The notes under the pieces are model-generated. The model worked only from the letters and a program-made list of their open reading frames with translations. It had not been told where the DNA came from and did not search any database. A DNA stretch of 39,037 bases from Streptacidiphilus anmyonensis (lineage in GTDB: Bacteria; Actinomycetota; Actinomycetes; Streptomycetales; Streptomycetaceae): NCBI RefSeq assembly GCF_000787855.1, contig NZ_BBPQ01000017.1:87666-126702 (forward strand), read 5' to 3'. Every line of letters starts with the position of its first letter. Position 1 is the first letter of the stretch. Shown piece by piece: positions 1 through 8,102 of this stretch. A program made the translations under genes and the position numbers.

Positions 1-2
1 TG

Positions 3-3000
3 TTGCAGCAGGCACTGGACCTGTGGCGGGGCGAGCCCCTCGCCGCTGTGCCGGGGCCGTTCGCCGAGCGGCACCGGCAGCGCTTCGTCGAGCTGCGGCT
101 CAGCCTCCTCGAACGGCGGATCGGGCTCGACGTCCGACTCGGCCGCCCGGACCGGTGCATCCCCGAGCTGCGCTCGCTGACCGCCGAGCACCCGCTGCGC
201 GAAAGCCTCTACGGCCTGCTGATGCGCGCGTTCGCGGGGGCCGGGCGACGCGCCGACGCGCTCGACGTCTACCGCACGGCCCGACGCCGGCTGATCGACG
301 AACTCGGCGTGGAGCCGGGCGCGGAACTGGCGGCCGTGCACGCCGCCGTGCTCGCGGGAGAGCCCGCGGACCCGGTCCGCATCTCGTCAGCCGAGCGGGA
401 GACGCGCCCTGGTCGCGGTCGGGCGGGCGAGAGCGGCCACGCGGGTGCGGGTGCGGGTGCGGGTGCGAGGGGCGGCTCGGGCCCGGACGCCGGGAGCGCC
501 TCCGGTCGCGCCTCAGGCCTCAGCGCCGGAGGCGGCGTCGACGGTCGGTCCGGCGCGGACATCGGCGCCGCCGCAGGTGCGGGGGCCGGTGCCGCAGACG
601 GCGCCGGCGCGGGAGCCGCGCGCGGGGTCGGCCGGCGCCCGGAGGCGGGCGTCGAGCACGGACACTCCGGCGGTCCCTTTGAGCACCGTGCTTCCGGCCG
701 CGGCCGCGTCGGCCACCACGAGGCAGGCGCAGATGCCAGCAGTGGTGGCGGTGGTGGTGGCGCCGGTGGCGGTGGCCGTGCCGAGTCAGACACCGGGCGC
801 GGTACGGTCGGGCGCGGTGGCGGTGACAGCACCGCCGAGGCGGTCCTGCCGGAACCACCCGCGGAGCCGAGGCCGGTCTACGTGCCGGCCCAACTGCCGC
901 CCCGCGAGCCTGACTTCGTGGGACGCGAGGAACTCGTCACGCGGCTGCGCAGGGCGCTCGCGCAGCCGCCGCACGCCACGCCCGCCGTGCTCGCGCTCGC
1001 CGGGATGGGCGGCGTCGGCAAGACGGCCCTCGCCCTCCACGTGGCCCACCGGGCCCGGCCCGCCTTCCCCGGCGGCCAGTTGTACGCCGACCTGCGCGGC
1101 GACACCGCCACGCCCGGCGAGCCCGAGGGCGTGCTCGCAGAGCTCCTCGGCGCGCTGGGCGTCCCGCCCGACCGGCTGCCCGAGGGGACGGCGGCCAGGT
1201 CCGCGCTGTTCCGCTCGGTCGCGGACGGGCGGCGGCTGCTGATCGTCCTCGACAACGCCGCCGACGCCGAGCAGGTCCGCCCGCTGCTGCCGGGCACCGA
1301 CAGCTGCGCCACCCTGGTCACCAGCCGCAAGCGCCTGGTCGGACTGCCCGCGACGCTCCAGCTCGACCTGGCCGTCTTCGCGCCGCGCGAGGCCCGGCAA
1401 CTGCTCGCCGTCGTGGTCGGCGCGGAGCGTGTCGCGGCGGAGGCGGACGCGGCCGAGGAACTGCTGCACGCCACCGGAGGGCTGCCGCTCGCCGTGCGCA
1501 TCGTCGCGGCGCGTCTGGCCGCCCGGCCCGGCTGGACCCTGCGGGCGATGAGTGACCGGCTCGCCGACGAGCGCCGCCGCATCGACGAACTGCGGATCGG
1601 CGAACTGGCCGTGGCGGCGGCCTTCGAGCTCGGCTACCGGCAGCTCGGCGACGACCAGGCCGAGGTCTTCCGGCTCCTCGGCGCCGTCGACGCGACCGAG
1701 CTCGGGCTGCGTTCGGCGGCGGCTCTGCTGGGCCGGGAGCAGGCCGAGGCCGAGCGGCTGCTGGAGTCGCTCGTCGACGTCGCCCTGCTGGAGTCGCCCG
1801 CCGACGGCCGCTACCGCCACCACGACCTGCTGCGTGACTTCGCCCGCCACGTCTCCGCCCGCACCGCGCCGGGCGAGGAGGCCGCGGCGCGCGGCCGGCT
1901 GCTGGACTTCCTGCTCGCGGCGGCCTGCGCGGCGTTCGAGCGCGCCGTTCCGGGCGATCCGATCCGCGGCGTCCTCGACAGCGCCCCCGGACCCGGACCC
2001 GGATCCGACCTCGGCCCCGCACCGACACCGGGCGGAGAACGCGCTTCCGGTTCCGCGCTCGCTCCTGGCACTGAGCTCGTGCAGCCGCAGCCGCAGCCGC
2101 AGCCGCACTCGCCGTGGCCGGGTCCCCGGGAGCAGGCACGCCCCGCCTTCGCCGACCGGGACGAGGCGCGGGAGTGGGCCGTGGCCGAGGCGCCGGGCGC
2201 GGTGGAACTGGCGGCCAGGATCGCCCAGGAGGCCGTCGGCGAGGGCGTCGCGGCGCAGGCCCACCGGGCGATGCTGCCGAAGGCGGTGAACCTCCTCGTC
2301 GCGCTCTCCCCGTTCGGGCAGGGCGCGTCCCGGGCCAGGCTGGCCCGCACCCTGGAGGCGACGGCGCGGGCGGGGGCGGCCATGCGGGACCCGCGCAGCG
2401 AAGGGCGGTCGTGCTTCCTGGCCGGCAACATCGCGCTCGGCGCGGGCCGCTACGAGCTCGCGGAGGAGCGGACGCGGCGGGCGGTGGAGCTGTGCTGGGC
2501 CGCCGACGACCCGGCGATCCTGCGCCAGGCCCTGAACGACCTCGGCGTCATCGCGCACGCCACCGGCCGGTACGCCGAGGCCGTCGAGCGGTTCACCGAG
2601 GCGGTGGCGCTCGCGCGGATCCTCGGGCACCGCAGCGGCGAGACCGCGTCCGCCCTCAACGCGGCGGCGGCACAGATCCGCATCGGGCAGTCCGAGGCCG
2701 TCATGACGCGGTGTCAGGAGCTGCTGGGTCGGCTCCGACAGGACGGGGACCGGCTGGGCGGCGCGCACACCCTGTTCGTCCTCGGCCTGGCTCTGCAGGC
2801 CGAGGGACGCGCCCTCGACGCGGCCGAACGCTTCGAGACGGCCGCGGCGGAGTGGACCGACCTCGGCGCTCCCGGCCGCGCCGCGCACGCGCGTCTGCAA
2901 CTCGCGCGGGCGCTGGTCGAGGCCGGAGCCCCGGACCGGGCCGCGGACCAGGCCGAGGCGGCGCTGGCGGAGTTCGAGCGGCTCGGCAGCACCGCCGAGC

Positions 3001-3059
3001 AGCAGCGGGCCCGGTCGCTGCTGGACCACGTGCGCGGGCCGGTGGTTCAGGAGAGCTGA
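3..3059 (+). CDS. AfsR/SARP-family regulator with NB-ARC and TPR domains (5' partial)
   Basis: The 5' end lies outside the window, so the winged-helix DNA-binding domain is missing here. About 120 visible residues form a bacterial transcriptional activation domain ([11 protein letters not shown], then [10 protein letters not shown] near residue 102). An NB-ARC ATPase follows, opening at DFVGREELV (about residue 302), with Walker [10 protein letters not shown] and a Walker B-like LLIVLDNA. The C-terminal ~270 residues are helical TPR-like repeats. This order is that of AfsR/SARP activators, which usually drive secondary-metabolite genes by binding direct heptamer repeats. An unusual Gly/Ala-rich linker of about 160 residues separates BTAD and NB-ARC, and a second low-complexity stretch (QPQPQPQPH) lies near residue 695. 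The gene ends 412 bp before the atropopeptide precursor gene, so control of that cluster is plausible but inferred. Confidence 0.93.
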   Translation: MQQALDLWRGEPLAAVPGPFAERHRQRFVELRLSLLERRIGLDVRLGRPDRCIPELRSLTAEHPLRESLYGLLMRAFAGAGRRADALDVYRTARRRLIDELGVEPGAELAAVHAAVLAGEPADPVRISSAERETRPGRGRAGESGHAGAGAGAGARGGSGPDAGSASGRASGLSAGGGVDGRSGADIGAAAGAGAGAADGAGAGAARGVGRRPEAGVEHGHSGGPFEHRASGRGRVGHHEAGADASSGGGGGGAGGGGRAESDTGRGTVGRGGGDSTAEAVLPEPPAEPRPVYVPAQLPPREPDFVGREELVTRLRRALAQPPHATPAVLALAGMGGVGKTALALHVAHRARPAFPGGQLYADLRGDTATPGEPEGVLAELLGALGVPPDRLPEGTAARSALFRSVADGRRLLIVLDNAADAEQVRPLLPGTDSCATLVTSRKRLVGLPATLQLDLAVFAPREARQLLAVVVGAERVAAEADAAEELLHATGGLPLAVRIVAARLAARPGWTLRAMSDRLADERRRIDELRIGELAVAAAFELGYRQLGDDQAEVFRLLGAVDATELGLRSAAALLGREQAEAERLLESLVDVALLESPADGRYRHHDLLRDFARHVSARTAPGEEAAARGRLLDFLLAAACAAFERAVPGDPIRGVLDSAPGPGPGSDLGPAPTPGGERASGSALAPGTELVQPQPQPQPHSPWPGPREQARPAFADRDEAREWAVAEAPGAVELAARIAQEAVGEGVAAQAHRAMLPKAVNLLVALSPFGQGASRARLARTLEATARAGAAMRDPRSEGRSCFLAGNIALGAGRYELAEERTRRAVELCWAADDPAILRQALNDLGVIAHATGRYAEAVERFTEAVALARILGHRSGETASALNAAAAQIRIGQSEAVMTRCQELLGRLRQDGDRLGGAHTLFVLGLALQAEGRALDAAERFETAAAEWTDLGAPGRAAHARLQLARALVEAGAPDRAADQAEAALAEFERLGSTAEQQRARSLLDHVRGPVVQES

Positions 3060-3277
3060 CAGTCCGGGTTCCCGGTCGTGACGATGCTGTTCCAGTCCGT
3101 CAGGCCGGAGCACGAGGCGGGTGCCGCCGCCAGGATCCGCACTGCGCCGGCGTGCGCCTCCAGCGCGCCCGCTCCGGTGCCGAAGCCACCGAGAGCGCCG
3201 ACAGCGCCGGGGACGGCGAGCAGCAGGATCGCGCACGCGCCGAGGCGCGCGTGAAAGGTCGTGGGAAGGCGGGCCAT
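3047..3277 (-). CDS. Small secreted two-cysteine peptide, unknown function
   Basis: A 76-residue product starts at ATG 3277, chosen because AAGGAG lies about 7 nt upstream. The N-terminus ([20 protein letters not shown]) is a typical Sec signal: basic start, hydrophobic core, then small residues. The mature part is Ala/Gly-rich and ends with two cysteines spaced for a disulfide ([10 protein letters not shown], then NPDCQLS). It is convergent with the AfsR-like gene, and the two 3' ends overlap by 13 bp. I recognise no family. It sits between the regulator and the atropopeptide genes, but nothing in the sequence ties it to that pathway. It could be a surface or signalling peptide. Confidence 0.6.
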   Translation of the reverse strand: MARLPTTFHARLGACAILLLAVPGAVGALGGFGTGAGALEAHAGAVRILAAAPASCSGLTDWNSIVTTGNPDCQLS

Positions 3278-3376
3278 CGGTTGCTCCTTCGGAACGTCCG
3301 TGCAACAAGCGAGACCGGAGCCTACGGGGGCCGTGTCTACGTCCGATATACGCGCAGCTGCGGGTCGCGGCCCGGC

Positions 3377-3406
3377 CGTTGACGCACCCGTAGACCTCCC
3401 GTTGAC
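3377..3406 (+). promoter_or_regulatory. Candidate SARP operator: three CGTNGAC heptads
   Basis: CGTTGAC at 3377-3383, CGTAGAC at 3389-3395 and CGTTGAC at 3400-3406 are direct repeats with start-to-start spacings of 12 and 11 bp. SARP activators are known to bind heptamer repeats spaced about one helical turn. The array is in the intergenic region between the secreted-peptide gene and the atropopeptide precursor, 65-95 bp before the precursor start. I see no clear -10 box next to it. That it is the site of the adjacent AfsR-like protein is inference. Confidence 0.42.
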
Positions 3407-3470
3407 CCCGACCGGCCAGGGTGGTGGTCGTTCCCGCGAGACCCGCGACGGAGCGAGGGGAGGTGAAGTG

Positions 3471-3551
3471 ATGAAGCTGCTGTTCGCCGTGCGCAACACC
3501 GTCTGCGCCAACAAGAGCCTGAAGGCCGCCGCCTGGTACTTCTGGTACTGA
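3471..3551 (+). CDS. Atropopeptide (tryptorubin-like) RiPP precursor peptide
   Basis: A 26-residue peptide with a basic, amphipathic leader of about 20 residues (starts MKLLFAVRNT, ends KSLKAA) and a C-terminal core AWYFWY directly before the TGA stop. Tryptorubin A, the founding atropopeptide, is a P450-crosslinked hexapeptide of sequence AWYIWY cut from the C-terminus of such a precursor. This gene differs at core position 4 (Phe for Ile). ATG 3471 is chosen because GGAGG (3459-3463) lies 7 nt upstream; an in-frame GTG at 3468 is possible but close to the SD. The P450 gene starts 127 bp downstream on the same strand. The leader holds one Cys. The AWYxWY core plus adjacent P450 makes the family assignment strong. 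Production and exact crosslinks are inferred. Confidence 0.9.
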   Translation: MKLLFAVRNTVCANKSLKAAAWYFWY

Positions 3552-3579
3552 TCCGGCCTCCCCGTCACCGCCTTTGCGC

Positions 3580-3643
3580 GGGGCGGGCGCCAACGGATCG
3601 GGCCCGCCCCCGGAGAGCCCACCGGCTGCCGGGCGCGGGCCCG
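3580..3643 (+). promoter_or_regulatory. Two mutually exclusive hairpins between precursor and P450 genes
   Basis: Hairpin A pairs GGGGCGGGC (3580-3588) with GCCCGCCCC (3602-3610), 9 bp perfect. Hairpin B pairs 3599-3613 with 3629-3643, 14 of 15 bp, loop 15 nt. They share 3602-3610 and cannot form together. The region is untranslated, starting 29 nt after the precursor stop. Neither is followed by a T-run. Possible roles are partial termination or RNA stabilisation giving more precursor than P450; this is inference, and GC-rich DNA makes hairpins common. Confidence 0.35.
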
Positions 3644-3678
3644 TCCCCACTTCTCGGCGAGACCCCCGGAGAACCCTC

Positions 3679-4737
3679 ATGCCCCGCTCCGCCACCGCCA
3701 GCGCCGCCCCGGCGCGGACCACCGTGCTCGCCCCCCGGCTCGAGGCACTGCTCCGCGACCACCTGGGCCAGGACCTGTTCCGGCTGGAACCCGACACCAT
3801 CGGGATCGCCGGAGCCGAACTCACCGACCGCCTGCTCGGGCTGCGCCGTGCCACCGAGACCGAGCGGCCCACCTTCAAGCCCCTGCACGGGCGTTCCATC
3901 TCCCGCAGCGAGGCGTCCTCGGTCATGCAGACCATCGGGCGCGACGTGCGCAACGCGCTGGCCGAGCCGCTGCCGGCGGACGTGGACCTGTCCGGCCCCT
4001 GGCCGTTGACGGGGCATCAACTGCTGCGTGATCTGGTGCTCGCCGGGGACCCGTTCCGGCTGCGCCTGCTGATGAGCCGCAACCTGGAGCTGACCCCCAA
4101 GCTGACCTGGACGGTCATCGCCGCCGGCGCCGCGCTGCCGCGCCGCCGAGGCAGGTCCGTCACCGGCGTCGCCGGGCTGTGGGAGCGGGCGGAGAGCTAC
4201 GACGAGCGCCGCTACGCCATGGGCATGTACCGGCGGGCGGCGGCGCCCGTCTGCTTCACCGTCTCCACGCTGGTCGCGAACGCCCTGTGGCTCGGCGCGC
4301 CGTTCGACGAGGGCGTGCCGAGCCGGAACATCCTCCACGAGGCCATGCGCCTGCTGCCGCCCTCGTGGAACATCCTGCGCCACCGCTGCGCCGAGTACCC
4401 GGAGTTGGACCCCCGCATCGGCCGGGAGGACGACGTCCTGCTGCTCCCGTTGCTGTCGCACCGCGACCCGTCCCTGTGGGAGGACCCGGACGCGTTCCGC
4501 CCCGAGCGCTGGGACGCGTTGGACCCCGACCAGACCCCCGGCTACCTGCCCTTCGGCCACTCCTCGGAGCGCTGCTGGGGCCGGCACATGGTCATGCCGC
4601 TCGCCGAGCTGCTGCTGGACCGCCTTCGCGACGGCGGCTGGGAGGTGGATCCGGAGCAGCGCCGGGCCAAGGTGCCGCTGCTCGGTCTTCTCGGCGTCGA
4701 GGAGGTCCGGGTGAGGCGGGCGCGGCGTGCCCTCTGA
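3679..4737 (+). CDS. Cytochrome P450, atropopeptide crosslinking enzyme
   Basis: A 352-residue P450 starts at ATG 3679 with GGAG 7 nt upstream. The heme-binding loop is FGHSSERCWG with Cys299 as expected thiolate ligand. The K-helix ExxR is EAMR (Glu221, Arg224), and FRPERW is the conserved aromatic/PERF region. It is short for a bacterial P450 (usually about 400). The I-helix segment (APVCFTVSTLVANAL) lacks the usual acid-Thr pair, and only about 20 residues separate it from ExxR, so the J-helix region looks reduced. Divergent P450s are expected for RiPP crosslinking. As the only modifying enzyme beside the precursor, it most likely forms the C-C and C-N bonds between Trp and Tyr side chains of the core. 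Electron partners are not encoded nearby. Confidence 0.9.
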   Translation: MPRSATASAAPARTTVLAPRLEALLRDHLGQDLFRLEPDTIGIAGAELTDRLLGLRRATETERPTFKPLHGRSISRSEASSVMQTIGRDVRNALAEPLPADVDLSGPWPLTGHQLLRDLVLAGDPFRLRLLMSRNLELTPKLTWTVIAAGAALPRRRGRSVTGVAGLWERAESYDERRYAMGMYRRAAAPVCFTVSTLVANALWLGAPFDEGVPSRNILHEAMRLLPPSWNILRHRCAEYPELDPRIGREDDVLLLPLLSHRDPSLWEDPDAFRPERWDALDPDQTPGYLPFGHSSERCWGRHMVMPLAELLLDRLRDGGWEVDPEQRRAKVPLLGLLGVEEVRVRRARRAL

Positions 4738-4855
4738 CCGTGGACCGGGGTGATGACGCAAGTGTGACGTCCGCACGGATGGACGTGCCGCAGGCCAACG
4801 GCTCCTCCAGAATGGCAGGGCGGACCGAAGGCGCACGAAGAGGCAGGAGTGGCTC

Positions 4856-6379
4856 ATGGCAGCGGCAGTCGACCCCGAGCGGTCGGAGTGGGACGTCATC
4901 GTGCTCGGAGGTGCGGCGGCCGGTGAGAACGCCGCGCAGTACGCGGCCCAGTTCTCCGGCCTCGACGCGGTCCTGGTGGAGGCGGAACTGGTGGGCGGCG
5001 AGTGCTCCTACTGGGCGTGCATGCCCAGCAAGGGCCTGCTGCGACCGGTCGAGGTACTGAACACCGCCCGGCATCTGCCCGGCGTGGCCTCGCTCGTGGG
5101 CCGCAGCGGGATCGACGTCGAGGCGGTGTTGGCGCGCCGCGACGCCGTCGTCAACAACCTCTCCGACGACAGCCAGGTGAAGTGGGCGATCGACACCGGG
5201 ATCGACGTGGTGCGCGGCTACGGTCGGCTCACCGGTGAGCGGACCGTGGCGGTGACGAAGCCGGACGGCTCGGTGCGGACGATCGCCGCGCGTCACGCGG
5301 TGGTGATCGACACCGGGTCGAAGGCGTCCGTCCCGGACATCCCCGGCCTGCGGGCCGCCCGTCCGTGGATCTCCCGCGACGTCACGCACCTGCGCGAAGT
5401 CCCGCAGCGCGTCGCCGTGTTGGGTGGCGGCGTGGTGGCCTGCGAGGCGGCCACCTGGTTGCGCGGGCTCGGCGTGGAGGAGTTGACGCTCGTTCACCGC
5501 GGCGACGCGCTGCTGGCGAAGCAGGAGCCGTTCGCCGGAGAACTGGTCGCCGCGGAGCTGGCGAAGAGCGGGGTGAGCCTGCTGCTGGGCCGCAGCGTCG
5601 TCGCCGTGCGCCGGGACAAGGTGGCCGAGACCGGCGTCGGCCTCCCGCACGGCGGTCCGGCGACGCTGACGCTGGACGACGGGACGGAACTGACGGTGGA
5701 CGAGATCGTGGTGGCGCTGGGCCGTGTGCCGGCCTCCGACGACATCGGTCTCCCCTCGGTCGGCCTGCCGGACGGCGGCTACCTGGACGTCGACGACCAG
5801 CAGACGGTCAAGGGCGTTCCGGGTCACTGGCTGTATGCGATCGGCGACGTCTGCGGCCGCGCGCTGCTCACGCACATGGGCAAGTACCAGGCCAGGATCG
5901 CCGGCGAGGTCATCGCCTCCCGCGCGAACGGCGGCGGCCCGAACGGCGGCGGCGCGCCCGGGGGCTTCGCCGCCGAGCTCAGCACGGCGGAGGGCCACCG
6001 GGCCGTGCCGCAGGTGACGTTCACCGACCCGGAGGTCGCCTCCGTCGGCCTGACCGAGCGGGCGGCCCGCGAGGCCGGGATCGACGTCGAGACGGTCGAG
6101 TACGACATGGCCGCGCTCGCCGGCACCTCCCTGCTGCGCGAGGAGTACACCGGCCGGGCGAAGCTGGTGATCGACCGCGCCACGGACGCCCTGGCCGGCG
6201 CGACCTTCGTCGGCAGCGGCGTCGCCGACCTGCTGCACTCGGCGACCGTCGCCATGGTCGGCCGGGTCCCGGTCACCGCCCTGTGGCACGCCGTCCCCAG
6301 CTACCCGACCCCGTCCGAGATCTGGCTCCGCCTCCTCGAAACCCTCAACCGCCAACGCCGCCGGGGCCCTGACGCCTGA
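4856..6379 (+). CDS. FAD-dependent pyridine nucleotide-disulfide oxidoreductase
   Basis: A 507-residue flavoprotein of the class I disulfide oxidoreductase family (dihydrolipoamide dehydrogenase / mercuric reductase type). The N-terminal FAD motif is VIVLGGAAAGENAA and the redox disulfide is in GGECSYWACMPSK (Cys50, Cys55, C-x4-C). A second dinucleotide site (VAVLGGGVVACEAATWL) and the FAD-closing YAIGDVCG follow, and the C-terminal dimerisation motif HAVPSYPTPSEIW carries the His. ATG 4856 has GGAG 6 nt upstream. The substrate is unknown; no lipoyl enzyme or mer genes are nearby. It follows the P450 by 118 bp on the same strand, so cotranscription is possible, but these enzymes are common in actinobacteria and I would not assign it to the RiPP pathway. 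Confidence 0.9.
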   Translation: MAAAVDPERSEWDVIVLGGAAAGENAAQYAAQFSGLDAVLVEAELVGGECSYWACMPSKGLLRPVEVLNTARHLPGVASLVGRSGIDVEAVLARRDAVVNNLSDDSQVKWAIDTGIDVVRGYGRLTGERTVAVTKPDGSVRTIAARHAVVIDTGSKASVPDIPGLRAARPWISRDVTHLREVPQRVAVLGGGVVACEAATWLRGLGVEELTLVHRGDALLAKQEPFAGELVAAELAKSGVSLLLGRSVVAVRRDKVAETGVGLPHGGPATLTLDDGTELTVDEIVVALGRVPASDDIGLPSVGLPDGGYLDVDDQQTVKGVPGHWLYAIGDVCGRALLTHMGKYQARIAGEVIASRANGGGPNGGGAPGGFAAELSTAEGHRAVPQVTFTDPEVASVGLTERAAREAGIDVETVEYDMAALAGTSLLREEYTGRAKLVIDRATDALAGATFVGSGVADLLHSATVAMVGRVPVTALWHAVPSYPTPSEIWLRLLETLNRQRRRGPDA

Positions 6380-6835
6380 CCGGCCCCCGGGGGCGCGGCC
6401 GAAGGCCACGTCGGCATCCGCCGCGCGCACGGTTCCGTCGCACGGCCCCGGGGTCGGTGGGGTCGGCCACGGCGAGTGGAGGGCGGGGGACCCAGCGTGG
6501 GGGCTCCGGCCGGCAGCCTGGCGGGTGGCTTCGGGAGAGGACCCGGCCGGCCGTGCCGACGCGGCAGTGAGCCTCCGCGTCGGGTGCGTCATCCCCGTCC
6601 GCCAGCCCTCGGCCTTCGTCACCGGCTCCGGCTCGCCCGCGACGAGCCGACGAGCTGCTGGCCGGCTCGGACGCGCCTCCTGGCCGACGGTGGAGCTGAT
6701 CCGCCCGGGCGGGGCCGACGCGGGGGCCGAGGCGGCCGACGGTCGTGGCGCGGACGGTCGGGCCGGGGCAGGATGGTGTTCACGCCTGGCCCGGCCGCGC
6801 CGCGCCCTGCCCCCGGTCGTCGAAGGAGATGCCGC
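6380..6835. other. Intergenic region without a convincing gene
   Basis: About 455 bp between the disulfide reductase and the nitronate monooxygenase. Open frames exist on both strands but encode Arg/Gly/Pro-rich, family-less sequence typical of chance frames in GC-rich DNA. No clear promoter or strong hairpin was found. Confidence 0.5.
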
Positions 6836-7873
6836 ATGACCTCGCCGCTGGACGCCCTGGGGCTCGAACTGCCGGTGCTGGCCGCGCCGATGGCGGGTGG
6901 GCCGACGACGGTCGCGCTGGTCGCCGCTGCGGCGCGGGCCGGGAGTCTCGGGTTCCTGGCCGGCGGTTACAAGCCCCCGTCCGCGCTCGCCGCGGAGATC
7001 GCGGGCGTGCGCGGCGAGGGACTGCCCTTCGGGGTCAACCTGTTCGCGCCGAACCCCGTCCCGGTCGACCGCGAGGCGTTCGCGCGCTACGCCCGCTCCC
7101 TGGCCGAGGACGCTCGCTCCGTCGGGCTCGATCCGGCGACGCTCGGGGAGACCCTCGTCGAGGACGACGACGACTGGTCCGCGAAGATCGCGCTGCTGCT
7201 GGCCGCGCCCGTCCCGGTCGTCAGCTTCACCTTCGGCCTGCCCGAGGCCCGCGTCGTCGCGGCGCTGCGCGACGCCGGGACCGTGGTGGTCCAGACGGTG
7301 ACCTCGCCGGCCGAGGCGCGGGCCGCCGCCGAGGCCGGCGTGGACATGCTGGCCGTGCAGGCGTCGGCCGCGGGCGGGCACTCCGGGACACTGACCCCGC
7401 AGGTGCTCCCGGAGCCCGTCCCGCTCGTCGAACTGGTAGGCCGCGTGCGCGGCGCGGTGTCCCTGCCCGTGATCGCCGCGGGCGGCATCGCGACGCCGGA
7501 CGCGGTGACCGGGGCGCTGGACGCCGGGGCGGTGGCCGTGGCCGTGGGCACCGTCCTGCTGCGGTCCGACGAGGCGGGCACGTCCGCGCCCCACCGTGCG
7601 GCCCTCGCCGATCCCGCGCGTCAGGAGACCGTCGTGACCAGGGCGTTCACCGGTCGGCCCGCGCGCGCCCTGCGTAACTCCTTCACCGACCGGCACACCG
7701 CGGGCGCTCCCGACGGCTACCCGGCCGTGCACCACCTGACGGGTCCACTGCGCCGTGCGGCGGTCGCCGCGGGCGACGGCGAGCGGATCAACCTCTGGGC
7801 CGGGACGGGGCACGCGCACGCGACGGACGAGCCCGCCGCACGCATCCTGACCCGACTCGCCCAGGGGCGCTGA
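6836..7873 (+). CDS. Nitronate monooxygenase / 2-nitropropane dioxygenase family enzyme
   Basis: A 345-residue FMN-dependent TIM-barrel protein. The N-terminus ELPVLAAPMAGGPT is the conserved first strand with its Pro-Met loop. The motif AAGGHSGTL carries the family His (His182), and VIAAGGIATPDAV followed by GAVAVAVGTVLL forms the phosphate-binding end of the barrel. The family oxidises alkyl nitronates such as propionate 3-nitronate. ATG 6836 is preceded by AAGGAG with a 7-nt spacer, which excludes longer upstream starts. It stands alone between a reductase and a penicillin-binding protein. The nitronate substrate is a family prediction; some relatives are enoyl-ACP reductases (FabK-like). 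Confidence 0.9.
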   Translation: MTSPLDALGLELPVLAAPMAGGPTTVALVAAAARAGSLGFLAGGYKPPSALAAEIAGVRGEGLPFGVNLFAPNPVPVDREAFARYARSLAEDARSVGLDPATLGETLVEDDDDWSAKIALLLAAPVPVVSFTFGLPEARVVAALRDAGTVVVQTVTSPAEARAAAEAGVDMLAVQASAAGGHSGTLTPQVLPEPVPLVELVGRVRGAVSLPVIAAGGIATPDAVTGALDAGAVAVAVGTVLLRSDEAGTSAPHRAALADPARQETVVTRAFTGRPARALRNSFTDRHTAGAPDGYPAVHHLTGPLRRAAVAAGDGERINLWAGTGHAHATDEPAARILTRLAQGR

Positions 7874-8102
7874 GCTCCGCAGGGAGCGCATCATCACGAT
7901 CTCGCAGCGAGGGGCGCACGGTTTCGGCCGGTGAGCGGGCAGAAGGACCATGTTTGCGGTAGATCGCCCGAGAGTGTCGAGCTACCGCCCCCGAACCGGC
8001 TCCTGGCACAATCGGGCGGTCTGTCAGAAGAGACAGCACAGCAGACACCAGCCGTCCATTGCCGACCGGTGCGCGGGGAACGCCGCCGGTCCTGGGGGAG
8101 AC

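Noticed and set aside
440-475. Short tandem repeats that might be read as a CRISPR or regulatory array
   Set aside because: They are in-frame GCGGGT codon repeats within the regulator's linker, without spacers.
3261-3468. A longer N-terminal extension of the RiPP precursor in the same frame
   Set aside because: The only well-placed ribosome-binding site is directly before ATG 3471, and the upstream frame has non-coding composition across the candidate operator.
786-3953. A 1055-codon open frame on the minus strand
   Set aside because: It is antisense to the AfsR-like gene, has no recognisable domain, and reflects GC-rich third positions read backwards.
4856-6379. Disulfide reductase as part of the atropopeptide cluster
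   Set aside because: It is only close and co-directional; the known minimal atropopeptide system is precursor plus P450, and this family is widespread in primary metabolism.
4592-7951. A 1119-codon open frame on the minus strand
   Set aside because: It mirrors the disulfide reductase and nitronate monooxygenase genes, is Arg/Gly/His-rich and has no family signature.
8021-8036. Inverted repeat CTGTC/GACAG upstream of dacB
   Set aside because: Only 5-bp arms and no promoter alignment; expected by chance.
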